From Heloderma charlesbogerti (Eukaryota > Chordata > Lepidosauria > Squamata > Helodermatidae), in assembly GCA_026122225.1 (NCBI GenBank), contig JANEZZ010002241.1, positions 62,001 through 126,000 of the forward strand: a stretch of DNA of 64,000 nt, in the 5' to 3' direction. The notes under the pieces are model-generated. The model ran no database searches, had not been told where the DNA came from, and saw only the letters and a list, made by a program, of their open reading frames with translations. Positions 1 through 10,214 of this stretch are shown here, in pieces. Positions within the stretch are counted from its first letter, which is position 1, and the number at the start of each line of letters is the position of its first letter. A program made the position numbers and the translations under genes.

Positions 1-6
1 AATGTA

Positions 7-62
7 CAGCTGCAATCCTGTGCACATTTACCTGGGAGGAAGCTCCTTTCCTAAGGATACAG
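7..62. repeat. Family D repeat, half copy
   Basis: A GCTGCAATCCTGTGCACA start followed by TTTACCTGGGAGGAAG matches the left half of a dispersed repeat seen more than ten times in this window (better copies at 11803 and 12582). The right half is missing. Confidence 0.5.
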
Positions 63-104
63 GTGTGCCTTTTTGGCACCTTCAGAGAGGAGTAGAGAGA
101 ATGA

Positions 105-245
105 ATGCTGCAGCCTTCCCCAACCTGGTGTCCTCCAGATGTTACAGACTCCAGTTCCTATCAGCCCCAGCCAGCATGGCCAATGATCAGGAACGCTGGG
201 AGTTGTGGTCCAAAACACCTGGTGGGATCAGGTCAGGGAAGACTA
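105..245. mobile_element. Family A palindromic MITE (hAT-like)
   Basis: The left arm reads CCTTCCCCAACCTGGTG, then CCTCCAGATG, and the right arm returns as a degenerate reverse complement (GGGAGTTGTGGTCC, then ACCTGGTGGG). The centre CAGCCAGCATGGCCAATG is shared with other copies. No coding potential. The hAT assignment comes from copy 53397-53532, which has a perfect 8-bp duplication. Confidence 0.75.
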
Positions 246-1087
246 GATCACAGTGTGTGTGCGCGTGTGCGCTGTCTATGTGTGTGTTCGCTTCTATCTT
301 CCCTTTCCCGATGGCTTACAGAATCCACCAGTCTCTTCTCGGGAAAAGCTCGTTGCTGTGAAGCGCGACCCATTCTGTTCATTTCAGCCCGGGAAGAAGC
401 GCCCCCCCCCCCATGTGTTCTGCAAAGGAGGTCCAGAGTCATTACACTACTTTAAATAAAATACGGATCGTGTTCTTGGTTTATCAGATATAGATCTAAT
501 GTTATGACCGTCTGGATTTTCGAATCATCATCTCTCCCCCTCGGAACAGGAGGGAAAATCCGCCTTCCTGCACCGCGGGACCTGGCAGAATTCTCTTCGC
601 TGCGGTAAATGCGGTCTTTGCGGCTTTCCCCCTCGCTCCTAAAGAAAAGCATGACCCTCCTGTTACTTCGGCGTCCTCATTTGCTCTTAATGGGCTTGCA
701 CGGCGACCTGCCATTGTCATCACTTCGCATGTGGCACACCTCGAGTCGCGCTGTCCCTTGGGGGTTCTTCTTTTCGCCCCGCAGCGGCAGGAGGCTCCAG
801 GTCAAAGCGAGCCTCGGGTCTGCTCCCCTCCCTTTCTCCCGCGTGATTTGTCTGATGGAAGCGAACGGAATCCTCCTGGGCGCTCAGCAGGTCCAGACTC
901 ATTCCCGACGCGCTGAGAACCTCGGTAGAAGCCCAACGGAATTCGGGGCTGGACTTCAAACAACAACATCCCGGGAGGAAAACCGAGGCTGCGATTTGGG
1001 CGATTCCCTGGAAGGGCTGCGCCGGGCAATCTTTTCACACCCACCCATGCCTGCGCTGTGTGTCCTCCTGGGATCACGTAGGTAAAC
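246..1087. other. Unique sequence without a recognisable gene
   Basis: Positions 258-293 are a degenerate GT/GC dinucleotide tract. The rest is mixed, moderately CpG-containing sequence. Open frames are short, overlap on both strands and show no domain, so I see no gene. Confidence 0.5.
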
Positions 1088-1232
1088 CTGCCTTTCCCGA
1101 CCTGGTGCCCTCCAGCTGTGTTGAATGGCAAGTCCCATCATTCCCAGCCAGCATGGCCATTGATGGGAGTTCCAGTGACAGGAGTTGTTGCAGTCCAGCA
1201 CATCTGGAAGGCACCCGGTTGGCCAAGGCTGA
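1088..1232. mobile_element. Family A palindromic MITE (hAT-like)
   Basis: CCTTTCCCGACCTGGTGCCC begins the left arm and GGAAGGCACCCGGTTGGCC closes the right arm. The central CAGCCAGCATGGCCATTG and the GGGAGTT element match the other copies of the family. Confidence 0.75.
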
Positions 1233-1257
1233 TATAATAAACCGTCCTCCTGAACCC

Positions 1258-1350
1258 TGGCGCCCTCTAAGATGCGTCGGACTACAGATCCCACCACCCC
1301 AGCCAGACGGCTGGTGGGATCTGTAGTCCGACGCATTTTAGAGGGCGCCA
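1258..1350. repeat. Near-perfect 39-bp hairpin, family A-related
   Basis: Arms 1258-1296 and 1312-1350 are reverse complements with a single mismatch (TAAG against TTTTA side) around a 15-base loop that itself contains CCAGCC/GGCTGG. The arms carry GGCGCCCTCTAA and GGACTACAGATCCC, the latter resembling the family A inner arm. It is much less decayed than neighbouring palindromes. Confidence 0.85.
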
Positions 1351-2730
1351 GATTGGAGGAAGCTGAAACGCGCCCAGCCGCCACTAATCACACTTCTTCA
1401 GAACGAAGCGTTGCTGAAATCAGTAGGAGCGCCTTGGAAAGAAATTCGTTTAGGATGGGCGTGGCAGACGCCCAGTGCTGCTTTTACAGTCGAATCCTAT
1501 GCATACTCGGAAGTAAGCCGTACTCAGTTCAACAGAACTTTCCCCCAGGACTTGCAGTCCCGGGGGCTGTTGTACGCCCATAGCTGGGTCCAAGGTGAGC
1601 CTGATGGGATTAAGCCCATTCATTTCAGTGGCTCGGCTCTGCGTAAGAAGGACTAACACCGGCCGCAACCCCGGGAGAGCACAGCCACCAGGCCCGTTGA
1701 CTCAGAAGTGAGTTGAGTGGGTCTGACTCCCTGGTAAGCGTGCCGGGATTGCTCAGTGCTGGCTTCTAAAGTGCCGGGGCGCAAATCTTTCCCGGAAGTC
1801 ATCGACCGCCCTAAATCCTCGACGGGGCTGGCTGGCGGTGGTCAGTCAACGGCGAGGACGGGGCGCTCCGCGCAGGCCGAGACTTCTCGCCTGTGCTATG
1901 TGTAAGGGGACATCTGGCCACGATCTTTATTTTTCCGAAAGGGTTGAACAGAGAGAGTGAGTGAGTGTGTGGGGGGGAGGGGTGGGGGGGGTTATGGGGC
2001 GTTGCCTCCGAAAGGCAGCGTCTAACTCGGGCTGCGTTAGGGAGCCCGGCGCCCGCAAAGTCGGCCCCGGCCCCAGTGAGAGAAGAAGAGCGAGGCGCCG
2101 CACGAGGTCCCGCTGAATTCCGCGGGCGTTCGCCCTCCGGGCGGCACGCCGGGCGTCGCAGCCTTAAGCTCGGCTCTCTCCCCAGCGCGATCCTCCGCGC
2201 GCCGACTCAGCCGTGAACCGCGTGGAACTCCACGGGGCCTCAGGCCGCAAACCTCGGCGCACTCACCCGGGAGGCAGCTCCGCTGAAATCAGCGGGACTT
2301 CCGTCCCCGCGGGCGGGCCGCAGGCCGAACTCCTCGGGGTGATGATCCCGCGAGGGGATGCCCGCCATCCGGCGGAAACCAAAGGCATGTTTCGGCTTTG
2401 CTGGTCTCCAGATCGGGGCGTGCTGCGCCAAGGGGAAGGAAGAGAACACCGGCCCGTCCAGCGCGCGTGTGCGCCCAAAGCGCCGCCCAGGGGTGCATAC
2501 GAAGTCTCTCTCTCTCCTGCCTCGTAGGCGTGAATTAGGCTCTGCTCGGCGTCTTTCTCCGGCGTGCCAAATAGCCGCTGACAAGGAAGACGAGGCGTTT
2601 CGACGCCTCCGCGCTGAAAGAGAATCCAAGTTGCCCCCCCCCCGCCCCCAGCTGGAGGGCTGAACTGGGGCCCGGGCGCTGGGAACTTGCCTCTCGTCCT
2701 CCGCAACTGGAGCCGCAGCCCTATAGTCGG
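1351..2730. promoter_or_regulatory. CpG-dense unique block (candidate CpG island)
   Basis: About 1740-2700 is visibly GC- and CpG-rich. Two family D fragments sit inside (about 1488-1550 and 1698-1752). Open frames on both strands are arginine/proline/alanine-rich and overlap, as expected of GC-rich noncoding DNA. No domain, splice-consistent exon or TATA box was recognised. A regulatory role is inferred from composition only. Confidence 0.35.
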
Positions 2731-2732
2731 CT

Positions 2733-2792
2733 TCCCTTGAACTCAATGAGACTTACTTCTGAGTAGACCTGCCTAGGATCGTGCTGTGAGTT
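2733..2792. repeat. Family D repeat, half copy
   Basis: TTGAACTCAATGAGACTTAC, then TTCTGAGTAGAC, then CTAGGATCGTGCTGT form the right half of the family. The left half is absent. Confidence 0.7.
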
Positions 2793-2919
2793 TGCTTCTT
2801 TCAGGCTCTTCCTCGAAGGAACAGCGGCTGGCAGTGAGGACCGGAGACTTCGCTTTTATATGAACAACCTCCAGCCGTTCGCCCAACCCCCCCCCCCCCG
2901 CGCAAGCTTGTCCAGAAAT

Positions 2920-3075
2920 ATAAATAATAATGCATGTATATAGAGTTTTCAAAGCGCTTCGCATGCATTAACTTGCTGTAGTCCTGGCTACAACCCTGTA
3001 AGGCAGATCGGAATAATTACCCCATAGTGTGAAGCCACCAGGTGAGTTACTAGAACCTCGAGCCTGGTTCCCTTC
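2920..3075 (-). repeat. Old MIR/CORE-like SINE tail
   Basis: AAAGCGCTTCGCATGCATTA, then ACAACCCTGTAAGGCAG and ATAATTACCCCATA, follow the reverse-complement order of MIR-type SINEs (AAAGCGCTT... GGGTTGT... GGGGATAA). Strongly diverged. A C-rich run precedes it at about 2888-2900. Confidence 0.5.
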
Positions 3076-3183
3076 CAGTCAAGTAATTCACAAGGCAATC
3101 GTGTGCGGATTTACCCAGAGAAATATATCTCTCTGTTCAGTATGGATAAAATCACAACGTCAGTCTCGTTTAGCTTGCTTCGG

Positions 3184-3303
3184 TTAGGCAACTGGGGCCC
3201 TCCAGAGGTTTTGGACCACAACTCCCAGAATCCCCTACCGTTAGCCATGTTAGCTGGGGCTTATGAGAGTTGTAGTCCAAGAATCTGGCGGGCACCGGAT
3301 TGT
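3184..3303. mobile_element. Family A palindromic MITE
   Basis: GGGCCCTCCAGAGGTTTTGG, then ACCACAACTCCCAGAATCCC, pairs with GAGAGTTGTAGTCCAAGAAT and GGCGGGCACC on the right. Internal GTTAGCCATGTTAGCTGGGG matches the family centre. Confidence 0.7.
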
Positions 3304-3479
3304 CCACACCCTCATGAGTGATATTGAGCGATATTACAAGATATGCAGTAATATCCTTTATTAACCTTGTCCTAATGTTAATAGTATTTATTTAACGCTG
3401 ACTAGGTATTGTTATGGTTTAGATTTTATTTGACTAAAAAGAAATACTCCAATTTATTATATAATAAATATACTAAAGA

Positions 3480-3712
3480 GCCAGAGTGTAGTGGTTAGAG
3501 TGCTGGGCTGGGACTCAAGAGATCTGGGTTCTGGACCCCACCCCCCTTGACCATGAAGCTCACTGGGTGACTTTGGACTGACTCTCAATCTAACTGACCT
3601 CACAGGGTTGTTGTGGGGATGAAATGGAAAGGAAGAAGCCCATGTAGGCCTCCTTGAGTTCCTCGCAAGAGGAAAAAAGGTGGGATGTAATGTAATAATA
3701 AATTAATATATC
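3480..3712 (+). mobile_element. tRNA-derived SINE (reptile type)
   Basis: The head has a pol III A box (GAGTGTAGTGGTTAG) and a B-box-like GGGTTCTGGACCC. The body includes CCATGAAGCTCACTGGGTGA and CACAGGGTTGTTGTGGGG, and it ends in GGTGGGATGTAATGTAATAA plus an A/T tail. Near-identical architecture at 9780-10015 and, reversed, at 5168-5450. Noncoding, mobilised in trans by a LINE. Confidence 0.85.
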
Positions 3713-3719
3713 TTGATGA

Positions 3720-3795
3720 AGGCTGCAATCCTATACTCCCTTTCCTGGCAGGAAGTCCTATTCAACTCAGCCAGGCTTCCTTCTGACTCTAGACA
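3720..3795. repeat. Family D repeat, degenerate
   Basis: AAGGCTGCAATCCTATACTC, then GGCAGGAAGTCCTATTCAAC, match the family D left half. The right half is unrecognisable. Confidence 0.5.
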
Positions 3796-3841
3796 CAGAA
3801 AGGACAGAGCTCTAGGTGACGCTAACGGCTTTATTAATTCA

Positions 3842-3918
3842 GTTAGGGTGCAATCCTAGCCTCCCAGGGAGTTGTAGGACTTTTTCCTATCTAAACATCC
3901 CTAGGATTGCGCCGTTAG
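3842..3918. mobile_element. Family B palindromic MITE (Harbinger-like)
   Basis: GGGTGCAATCCTA at the left pairs with TAGGATTGCGCC at the right. Both ends are flanked by TTA, consistent with a 3-bp TWA target duplication. The inner arm GAGTTGTAGGACTTTTT is shared with the copies at 7306 and 46067. The centre is deleted. Confidence 0.7.
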
Positions 3919-4245
3919 TCAGATCTTTGTTTTAAGTTTGGGGAGGTCGTTTTTAGTGGATTAAACGATCGGGGTTTAAACACAGGAGTGTCCCCCTCCC
4001 ATTCCGGTGGTTCTTGATGCAGGCAGGCCCTTGACTGCAATCCGCGGATCTTTTCCACCGACAACACATTTCTGAGCCGCTTGCCTGGCATTGCATTTCG
4101 GGGAGCGGAACTCATGTTGTCCAAGTGACTCCGTGGCTGCTCATCTGAAAACCGGTGAATGAACCCGTTGGAACGAAACAAGACCGTGTGTGAATCGCGT
4201 GGAATCCCCAGCCTTCAAAGTAATCATCTGAAGGCCACTTGATTT
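3919..4245. other. Unique sequence, no gene seen
   Basis: Mixed-composition sequence with several CpGs. I recognise neither repeat nor coding exon here. Confidence 0.4.
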
Positions 4246-4370
4246 CAGCCAGCCTTCTTCAACCTGGTCCCCTCGTGATGGGCTGGACTACAATTCCCAT
4301 CATTACGATGACGGGAGTTGTGTGTAACACATCTGGAGGACACCAGCTTGGGGGAGGCTGAATCTTGCCT
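4246..4370. mobile_element. Family A palindromic MITE
   Basis: CAGCCTTCTTCAACCTGGTC at the left, then TGGACTACAATTCCCATCAT, pair with ACACATCTGGAGGACACCAG and TTGGGGGAGGCTG at the right. The loop is short. Confidence 0.75.
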
Positions 4371-5166
4371 GGAGAATTGCTTCTCAGTAGCATCCGCCTC
4401 CATCCCAAGAAAAAAATTTCTCAGGACTGTGGAGGAACCACTGCGTTTATTTTTCACCAGCCTTCAGTGGCATTGGACTATCAAGCTAGTAGAAAGCCCT
4501 GGAACCTACCAATGGGGTTGCCAAATTTCTTTCCGCCTGGGCTCTTGTGCTTTTGTTGCATGACACAATATTAGGAAGTGAAGTGGGATTAGTTTTGCTG
4601 TCTGCAAAAAATGGAAAAAAATTAAAGCCTGTTATATTTCTGACTTGCAGCTATTCCAAGCTCAAGAGCCCTGCTAGAGGAAGAATAGATTGGCAACCCT
4701 CCTTGGAGAAATAATAACAGCTGAGGACGTGAAGATTCCTCCTTCATTTAAGTAAATTCGGTTGACTCATTTCGGCAACCACGGGACTAAAATCAGCTTC
4801 CTTCTTTCGCCCTGGGCAGAACACATCTGCTTAGGAGACAGGCCCACTTGGAGTGGTTCTTGAGCTGATGGTTGCATGTCTGTTGTCGACAGGGGCGGGC
4901 TTTCATTCAGCAACTCTGAAATGAAGGCAAGGAGGGCGATTTGTATATTCTTGAGGCAGCAATGTGTGCGGCCTTTACAGAGTGGCATGCCAAAAACCAA
5001 GGAAAGTGGCTCCCTGCCCCGATTCATTTACAATCTAACTTTCAACAAGAGGGGGAAGAAAAGGGATATATTTAAATATAATTTTAGAACAATAACAAAG
5101 GGATGAAATATTTCATGAAATAAGTTGAGAACATGTCCACGATGCATCCATTTTATTTCTTCATAT
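4371..5166. other. Unique or old repeat-derived sequence, no gene
   Basis: Contains no recognisable ORF homology. Scattered phrases such as GATTGGCAACCCT (4690) hint at old transposon debris, but no ends could be set. Confidence 0.35.
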
Positions 5167-5167
5167 T

Positions 5168-5450
5168 ATTTATATTACATTTATATCCCGCCTTTTTCCC
5201 ACTTGCAAGGAACCCAATGCAGCTTACACGGTCCTCCTCTTATCCATTTTATCCTCACAACAACCCTGTCAGGTAGATTAGGCTGAGAGTCAGTGACTGG
5301 CCTAAAGTCACCCATTGAGCTTCGTGGCAAAGTGGGGAACACTCTCATTCATTCATTCACTCATTATATTTCTATACTGCCCCATAGCCAAAGCTCTCTC
5401 AGCGGTTCACACAAATTAATCCCAACCAGTACACCACACTGGCTCTCAGT
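5168..5450 (-). mobile_element. tRNA-derived SINE, interrupted
   Basis: Reverse orientation of the 3480 family: TTATATCCCGCCTTTTTCCC (tail) through TCACAACAACCCTGTCAGG to the GAGCTTCGTGGC body at about 5330, then the 5' end CCAGTACACCACACTGGCTC at 5424-5447. Between them (about 5345-5420) lies an unrelated CATTC-repeat plus a piece with CCATAGCCAAAGCTCTCTCA, which recurs at about 31585-31636. Confidence 0.75.
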
Positions 5451-5557
5451 TTATGGGGAAGTCAGTCCCCTAGATCTCAAGGGCACTTCCTTCCGAGTAA
5501 GCCATGTGGGCAGAGGTGGCCCCAGCCAGCCCATTCAGGATCCCAGAATCAAGAGCA

Positions 5558-7305
5558 TAAGTACCTAAGAATAGCCCTGCTGGATCAGACCAAGGGTCCA
5601 TCTAGTCCAACATTGTGTTCACCCCGTGGCTGACCAGCTGCCTGTGGGAACCCCACAAGCAGGACATGAGTGCAACAACACTCTCCTGCCCATGTTCCCC
5701 AGCAACTGGTGCACATAGGCTCACTGCCTCTGATATTGGAGTTTGCAGATAGCCATCAGCACTAAGTAGCCATTCGATAGCCTTCTTCTCCAGGAATTTG
5801 TCAAATCCCCTTCTAAAGCTGTCCAAATTGGTGGCCGTCACTATGTCTTGTGGTACTGAATTCCATACTTTAATTATCTGCTCTGAGAAGAACTTCCTTT
5901 TATCTGTCCTGAATCTGCCTCCAATCAGCTTCGTGGGGTGACCCCAGATTCTAGTATTATGAGTGAGGGAGAAAGATAGAATCATAGAATAGTAGGGTTG
6001 GAAGGGGCCTACAAGGCCATCGAGTCCAATCCCCTGCTCAGTGCAGGAATCCAAGTCAGAGCATCCCTGACAGATGGCTGTCCAGCCTCGTCCCAGGTAA
6101 TTGGTTCCATTGTCGTATTGCTCTTACAGTCAGGACGTTTTTCCTGATGTTCAGCCAGAATCTGGCTTCCCGTCACTTGAGCCCATTATTCCGTGTCCTG
6201 CACTCTAGGTTGATCAAGAAGAGATGCTGGCTTTCCTCTCTGTGACAACCTTTCAAGTACTTCAAGAGCGCTATCATATCTCCCCTCAGTCTTCTCTTCT
6301 CAAAGCTAAACATGCCCAGTTCTTTCAGTCTCTCTTCACAGGGCTTTGTTTCCAGGCCCCTGATCGTCTTTGTTGCTCTCCTCTGAACCCTCTCCAGTTT
6401 GTCTGCATCCTTCTTAAAGTGTGGTGCCCAGACCTGGACACAGTACTCCAGATGAGGCCTAACCAGTGCTGAGTAGAGGGGAACTAGTACTTCCCGGGAT
6501 TTGGAAGGTATACTTCTATTAATGCAGCCCAAAATAGCATTTGCCTTTTTTGCAGCCACATCACATTGTTGGCTCATATTCAGCTTGTGATTGACAACGA
6601 TTCCAAGATCCTTCTCGCTTGTAGTGTTGCTGATCCACATATCCCCCATCTTGTCACTGTGTATTTGGTTTCTTTTTCCTAGGTGCAGAACTTGGCATTT
6701 ATCCCTATTGAATTTCATTCTGTTGTTTTCTGCCCAGTGCTCCAGTCTATCCAGATCACTTTGAGTTTTGTTTCTGTCTTCCACGGTATCAGCTTTCCCG
6801 CCCAATTTTGTGTTATCTGCAAATTTGATCAGCATTCCCTGCACCTCCTCCTCCAAGTCATTCATAAAAAGATTGAAGAGCACTGGGCCCAGGACTGAGC
6901 CCTGCAGTACCCCACTCGTTACCTCTCCCCAGTTTGAGAAGGTCCTGTTGATTAGCACTCTTTGAGTCCGATTCTGTAGCCAACTGTGGATCACTTGATA
7001 GTTGTTTCATCTAGCCCACTCTGAGCTAGTTTGCTCTTCAGGAGATCATGGGGCACTTTGTCGAAAGCTTTGCTGAAGTTGAGGTATATTATGTCTACAG
7101 CATTCCCATGGTCCATAAGGGAGGTGACTTGATCAAAAAATGAGATCAGATTCTTCTGGCAGACTTATTCTTGACAAATCCGTGTTGGCTTCGTGTAATC
7201 ACTGCTTTGTTATCAAGGTCCTTACAGATGGATTGCTTTATCATCTGCTCCAATGACTCTCTGTCCACTCTTTCCAGGCCATGCATAATTCTGTACCCCT
7301 CTAGG
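5558..7305 (-). mobile_element. L3-like (CR1-clade) LINE, split by a CR1
   Basis: The 3' part is 5558-5976 and a short 5' continuation is 7251-7305 (CTGTCCACTCTTTCCAGGCC, then ATGCATAATTCTGTACCCCT). On the minus strand the 3' part encodes the ORF2 C-terminus, with VWNSVPQDIVTATNLDSF and a FRRGFDKFLEKKA-like ending, also seen at 15876, 50291, 57095 and 58339. The CR1 at 5977-7250 lies exactly between the two parts. Confidence 0.8.
5977..7250 (-). pseudogene. CR1 LINE, 5'-truncated, broken reverse transcriptase
   Basis: The 3' terminus is the CR1 hallmark, here reversed as TAGAATCATAGAATAGTAGG. The main frame (6173-6994, minus) keeps the palm motifs as SGVLQGSVLGPVLFN, then KFADNTKLGG. The usual FADD catalytic pair reads FADN, which alone would inactivate it. 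A second frame fragment (7146-7250) carries MIKQSICKDL and HGFVKNKS, so at least one frameshift or deletion separates them. The ORF1 and endonuclease regions are missing. CR1 reverse transcriptase normally primes cDNA synthesis in the nucleus; this copy is dead. Confidence 0.9.
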
Positions 7306-7438
7306 GGCTGGATCCTAGCATGTGTAGGCAAAAAAAAAGTCCTTCAACTCCCAGCATTCCCCAGCCAGCTATGTTGGCTGGGGAATGCTGGGAGTTGTAG
7401 GACTTTTTTCTGTCTACACATGCATAGGATTGCGCCCT
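7306..7438. mobile_element. Family B palindromic MITE (Harbinger-like), long copy
   Basis: Left arm GGGGCTGGATCCTAGCATGT, right arm ACATGCATAGGATTGCGCCC. Long inner arms CAACTCCCAGCATTCCCCAG / CTGGGGAATGCTGGGAGTTG surround a CTATGTT-like loop. It is the most complete copy of this family in the window. Confidence 0.85.
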
Positions 7439-7921
7439 ACGGCCTACAAGCGAAGGGGCGTCGAAACCCCGGCTTGAATAGGAGCCTCGGAAGGCGGGCG
7501 GGCGGCTGATTGGCAAGCTGCGCCTTCGCCCCGGTGGGCCAGCCGCCCCCTCGGCGGGCTTTCTGCGGCGCTCCCATGCCGTGTAGATTAGAGGCTAATG
7601 GGGTGCAGGCGATGGCCCAAGCTCTGTTTATATAATCCATTTCTTCACACAAGTCCGCCGTGCCTTTGCTGTCTGTGGTGGTTCCCTGATCCCGCTGACC
7701 CGGGCCATGTGGTTTCACTTTTTCTTCTGATCTCAATTCCAGGACCAGCGGGGAATAAAATACAAATTGAATAGTAACCATTCACAGACCATTCTTTTCA
7801 AACGCCTCTTAAGCCCTCTTTGTCTTGTCGAGCAATTGAGAGATAAATGTCTCGCGTTTTGCCCCGTTTCTCCACGTTGCTTTCTCTGCCCGCCTCCTTT
7901 CTCTCTGTGTGTGGGGTTCCC

Positions 7922-7969
<48 letters not shown>

Positions 7970-8671
7970 GGTTCCCTAATAGGCTAACACACACACACAC
8001 CTTTCACGTGACACAACGAATAAAAGGGAGGGGGATCATCAAAAAAAGTGCAAAAAGGGGAATTGCCTCCCCCCCACCCCCACCCCCAGATTGGTTCAGT
8101 GAATTCCCAACCACGTTGACGAGGTTTTAAAGACGACTTGATTTTCCCTGCACACGGGCATTGCTGTTTCGTAGTTTACATTCACACGGCTTTTTCCCCC
8201 CTTAAAAAGGCGACATGTTGGTAGCCGAACATTCTGCGGAGGAAGAGCAGGCCGCCCCCTCGGTTCTCTCCCGCGCGCCCCGGGGTTTCGGTTCACCGCT
8301 GACCTGTTTTGTGCCGTGTCAGATGGGGCAGGAGCTGTTTATTCAGCTTTGCTGGAGAACGGAAAGCAGCCGAGTGTTTAAATAATCTTTCGTTGGGAGA
8401 GGAACGGGCGGCGGGGGGGGGGGGGGCTGCGTGTCTGTAGCGCGGCGCCGCCCCGCTTCTAGCGAGCGCAGAGGCGGAGGGCCCGCGGCGCAGACGACGG
8501 GCGTCGCCGGACTTCTTCGACGCCTCACCGACAATCAGAAAACATGACCACGGGAAGGAGGCTTCGCTCTGGCATTCAACTGTCAGGGCTGCGAGGACCC
8601 CGAGTTTTAGCTAGATTGAAACTGTGACCATACTTCTCTTTGATATATTTAAGCTGCCCCCCTATGTCCAC
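7439..8671. promoter_or_regulatory. CpG-dense unique block with candidate regulatory content
   Basis: GC-rich stretches at 7440-7600 and 8210-8540 flank a more balanced segment (7600-7860) with an inverted CCAAT-type GATTGGC at 7509 and AT-rich TTTATATAATCC at 7628. No repeat signature apart from the GAAA array and C-runs. No exon was recognised. Composition suggests an unmethylated regulatory block, which is inference. Confidence 0.35.
7923..7970 (+). repeat. (GAAA)n microsatellite
   Basis: About twelve uninterrupted tetranucleotide units, polypurine on the plus strand. Confidence 0.97.
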
Positions 8672-8723
8672 TTCGCTGGAAGTCACCTATTAAAATCAAT
8701 GGGACTTACTTCAGAACATAGGT

Positions 8724-8724
<1 letters not shown>
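8672..8724. repeat. Family D repeat, right half
   Basis: AAAATCAATGGGACTTACTT, then CAGAACATAGGTGT, run directly into a (TAA)n array where the element end would be expected. Confidence 0.55.

Positions 8725-8772
<48 letters not shown>
8725..8772 (+). repeat. (TAA)n microsatellite
   Basis: Sixteen or so pure TAA units. Confidence 0.97.
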
Positions 8773-8774
<2 letters not shown>

Positions 8775-9089
8775 GTTAAGGGGGGGATACAGTTTGGCTC
8801 TGCTAAACTGGAGAGGAGGGGGGCATCTCTTAGCACCTGATCTTAGACACCATTACTTGATGAGTAAACCCAACGGGATTCAGCGGAACTTGGGATCAGA
8901 ATCCTTTACTCTCCCTCCTTCCTAGCACGTTTACTTCGAAGTGATCTCGGTTTAAATCTTAGGGCTTCTTTGGGATGCGAGTCCCACCCACGGAAGCCTA
9001 AATCCTTGCCCTGTATTGTGGGCCCAGTGCTGAGGATAGCCTTGTACATACGTTTATACACTCTGTCGCTTCGGTTCCACGAGCTGATT

Positions 9090-9186
9090 CACAGTACAAT
9101 CCTCGACGTGTCAACTCAGAAGCCAGTCTCATTGAATACAATGGGGCTTACTTCCAGGAAAGCGGATATAGGATCGCAGCCTGAGT
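9090..9186. repeat. Family D repeat, full length
   Basis: ACAGTACAATCCTCGACGTG at the left and GATATAGGATCGCAGCCTG at the right. Internal ACTCAGAAGCCAGTCTCATT and CAATGGGGCTTACTTCC form a partial inverted repeat. The ends resemble those of family B, suggesting a related transposon. Confidence 0.7.
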
Positions 9187-9779
9187 TTGTTGCAGCCTGG
9201 GGTGTAGGATCCTTTGCAGCCTGAGATCGGATGCGAATTCGTGGGGGTGGGGGGGAGGAGCCCACCTGATCCTCTAGTCAATGGGGAAAATGCCTTTGCG
9301 TTGAGAGCTTCTGGAACGCACTCTTAGGTAGTTGGGAAAAACCTGAAACGTTTTCATTCATTTATTCATTCATTCAGTAGTAGGGGAGGAACCGGAGACC
9401 AAAAAGCCAAAAAAGCAAAGTTCGGAATCGTGCAGTGGGTTCATTAAAGGCGGAGTTTAAAAGGCACTCAATGGGATGTATCTGAAACTGTTCCCCGTGA
9501 AGAGTGCCAGGTCTACCATCTCATAAAAACCCCCACCTGCGATCGAAACCGTTCTTTCTGAATCTGATGCACTTCCAACCAAGAGCTTTGCTACACGAGG
9601 CTGTTAAGGGGCAGTTAATCCGGGAAATTATTTATCTGGGTTGTTTGAGCAGGGAATCAAACCCAGGATCTGCAAAACGTACTTCTCCATTCCTGTCTCT
9701 ACTGAGATGGGGGAATGATTCGTAGAAGCAGTTGCTGAATCCATCAACAAAGCATTAAAAACAAGCCGGTTAAACCAGA
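9187..9779. other. Unique sequence, no gene
   Basis: Includes a TTCA-repeat at 9354-9377. GCTTTGCTACACGAGGCTGT at about 9587 resembles a family F end, but no partner end was found. Confidence 0.4.
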
Positions 9780-10015
9780 GCAGGTGTGGTGTCGTGATAG
9801 AGTGTTGGACTGGGCTTGGGAGATCTGTGTTCTAATCCCCACTGGGCCATGAAGCTCAATGGGGTGACTTTGGGCCAGTCACTGACTCTCAGCCTGCCTA
9901 CCTAACAGGGTTGTTGTGAGGATAAAACGGATAAGGGGAGGACCATGAATGCCGCCTTGGGTTCCTTGCAAGAGGGAAAAAGGCGGGATATAAATGTAAT
10001 AATAAATAAAATAAA
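9780..10015 (+). mobile_element. tRNA-derived SINE (reptile type)
   Basis: GCAGGTGTGGTGTCGTGATAG is the A-box region and TGTGTTCTAATCCCC the B box. Then CCATGAAGCTCAATGGGGTG, CAGGGTTGTTGTGAGGATAA and GGCGGGATATAAATGTAATA, ending in an A/T tail. Same family as 3480-3712. Confidence 0.88.
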
Positions 10016-10214
10016 TTGCGCCAAATGGGGCGGAGGGGCGCACAGGACATTAGAGTCGCGGGGCCTTCTCTGCAGCGTCAAAGTCAAGTGCTCCAGCCAG
10101 GGGGGTCTTAAATTAAGCAGCAATGGACTACGATGAGACCCCCAGCAGCACCGCGATCTGCGCGATCCTATCCATGTCCGCCCAGAAGTAAGTCCCGCAA
10201 AGCAGAATGTAGCG

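Noticed and set aside
7439..8671. Hox or other homeobox locus
   Set aside because: CpG-rich unique sequence and homeodomain-type words suggested it, but no homeobox or any other exon was found in the translated frames. The locus stays unidentified.
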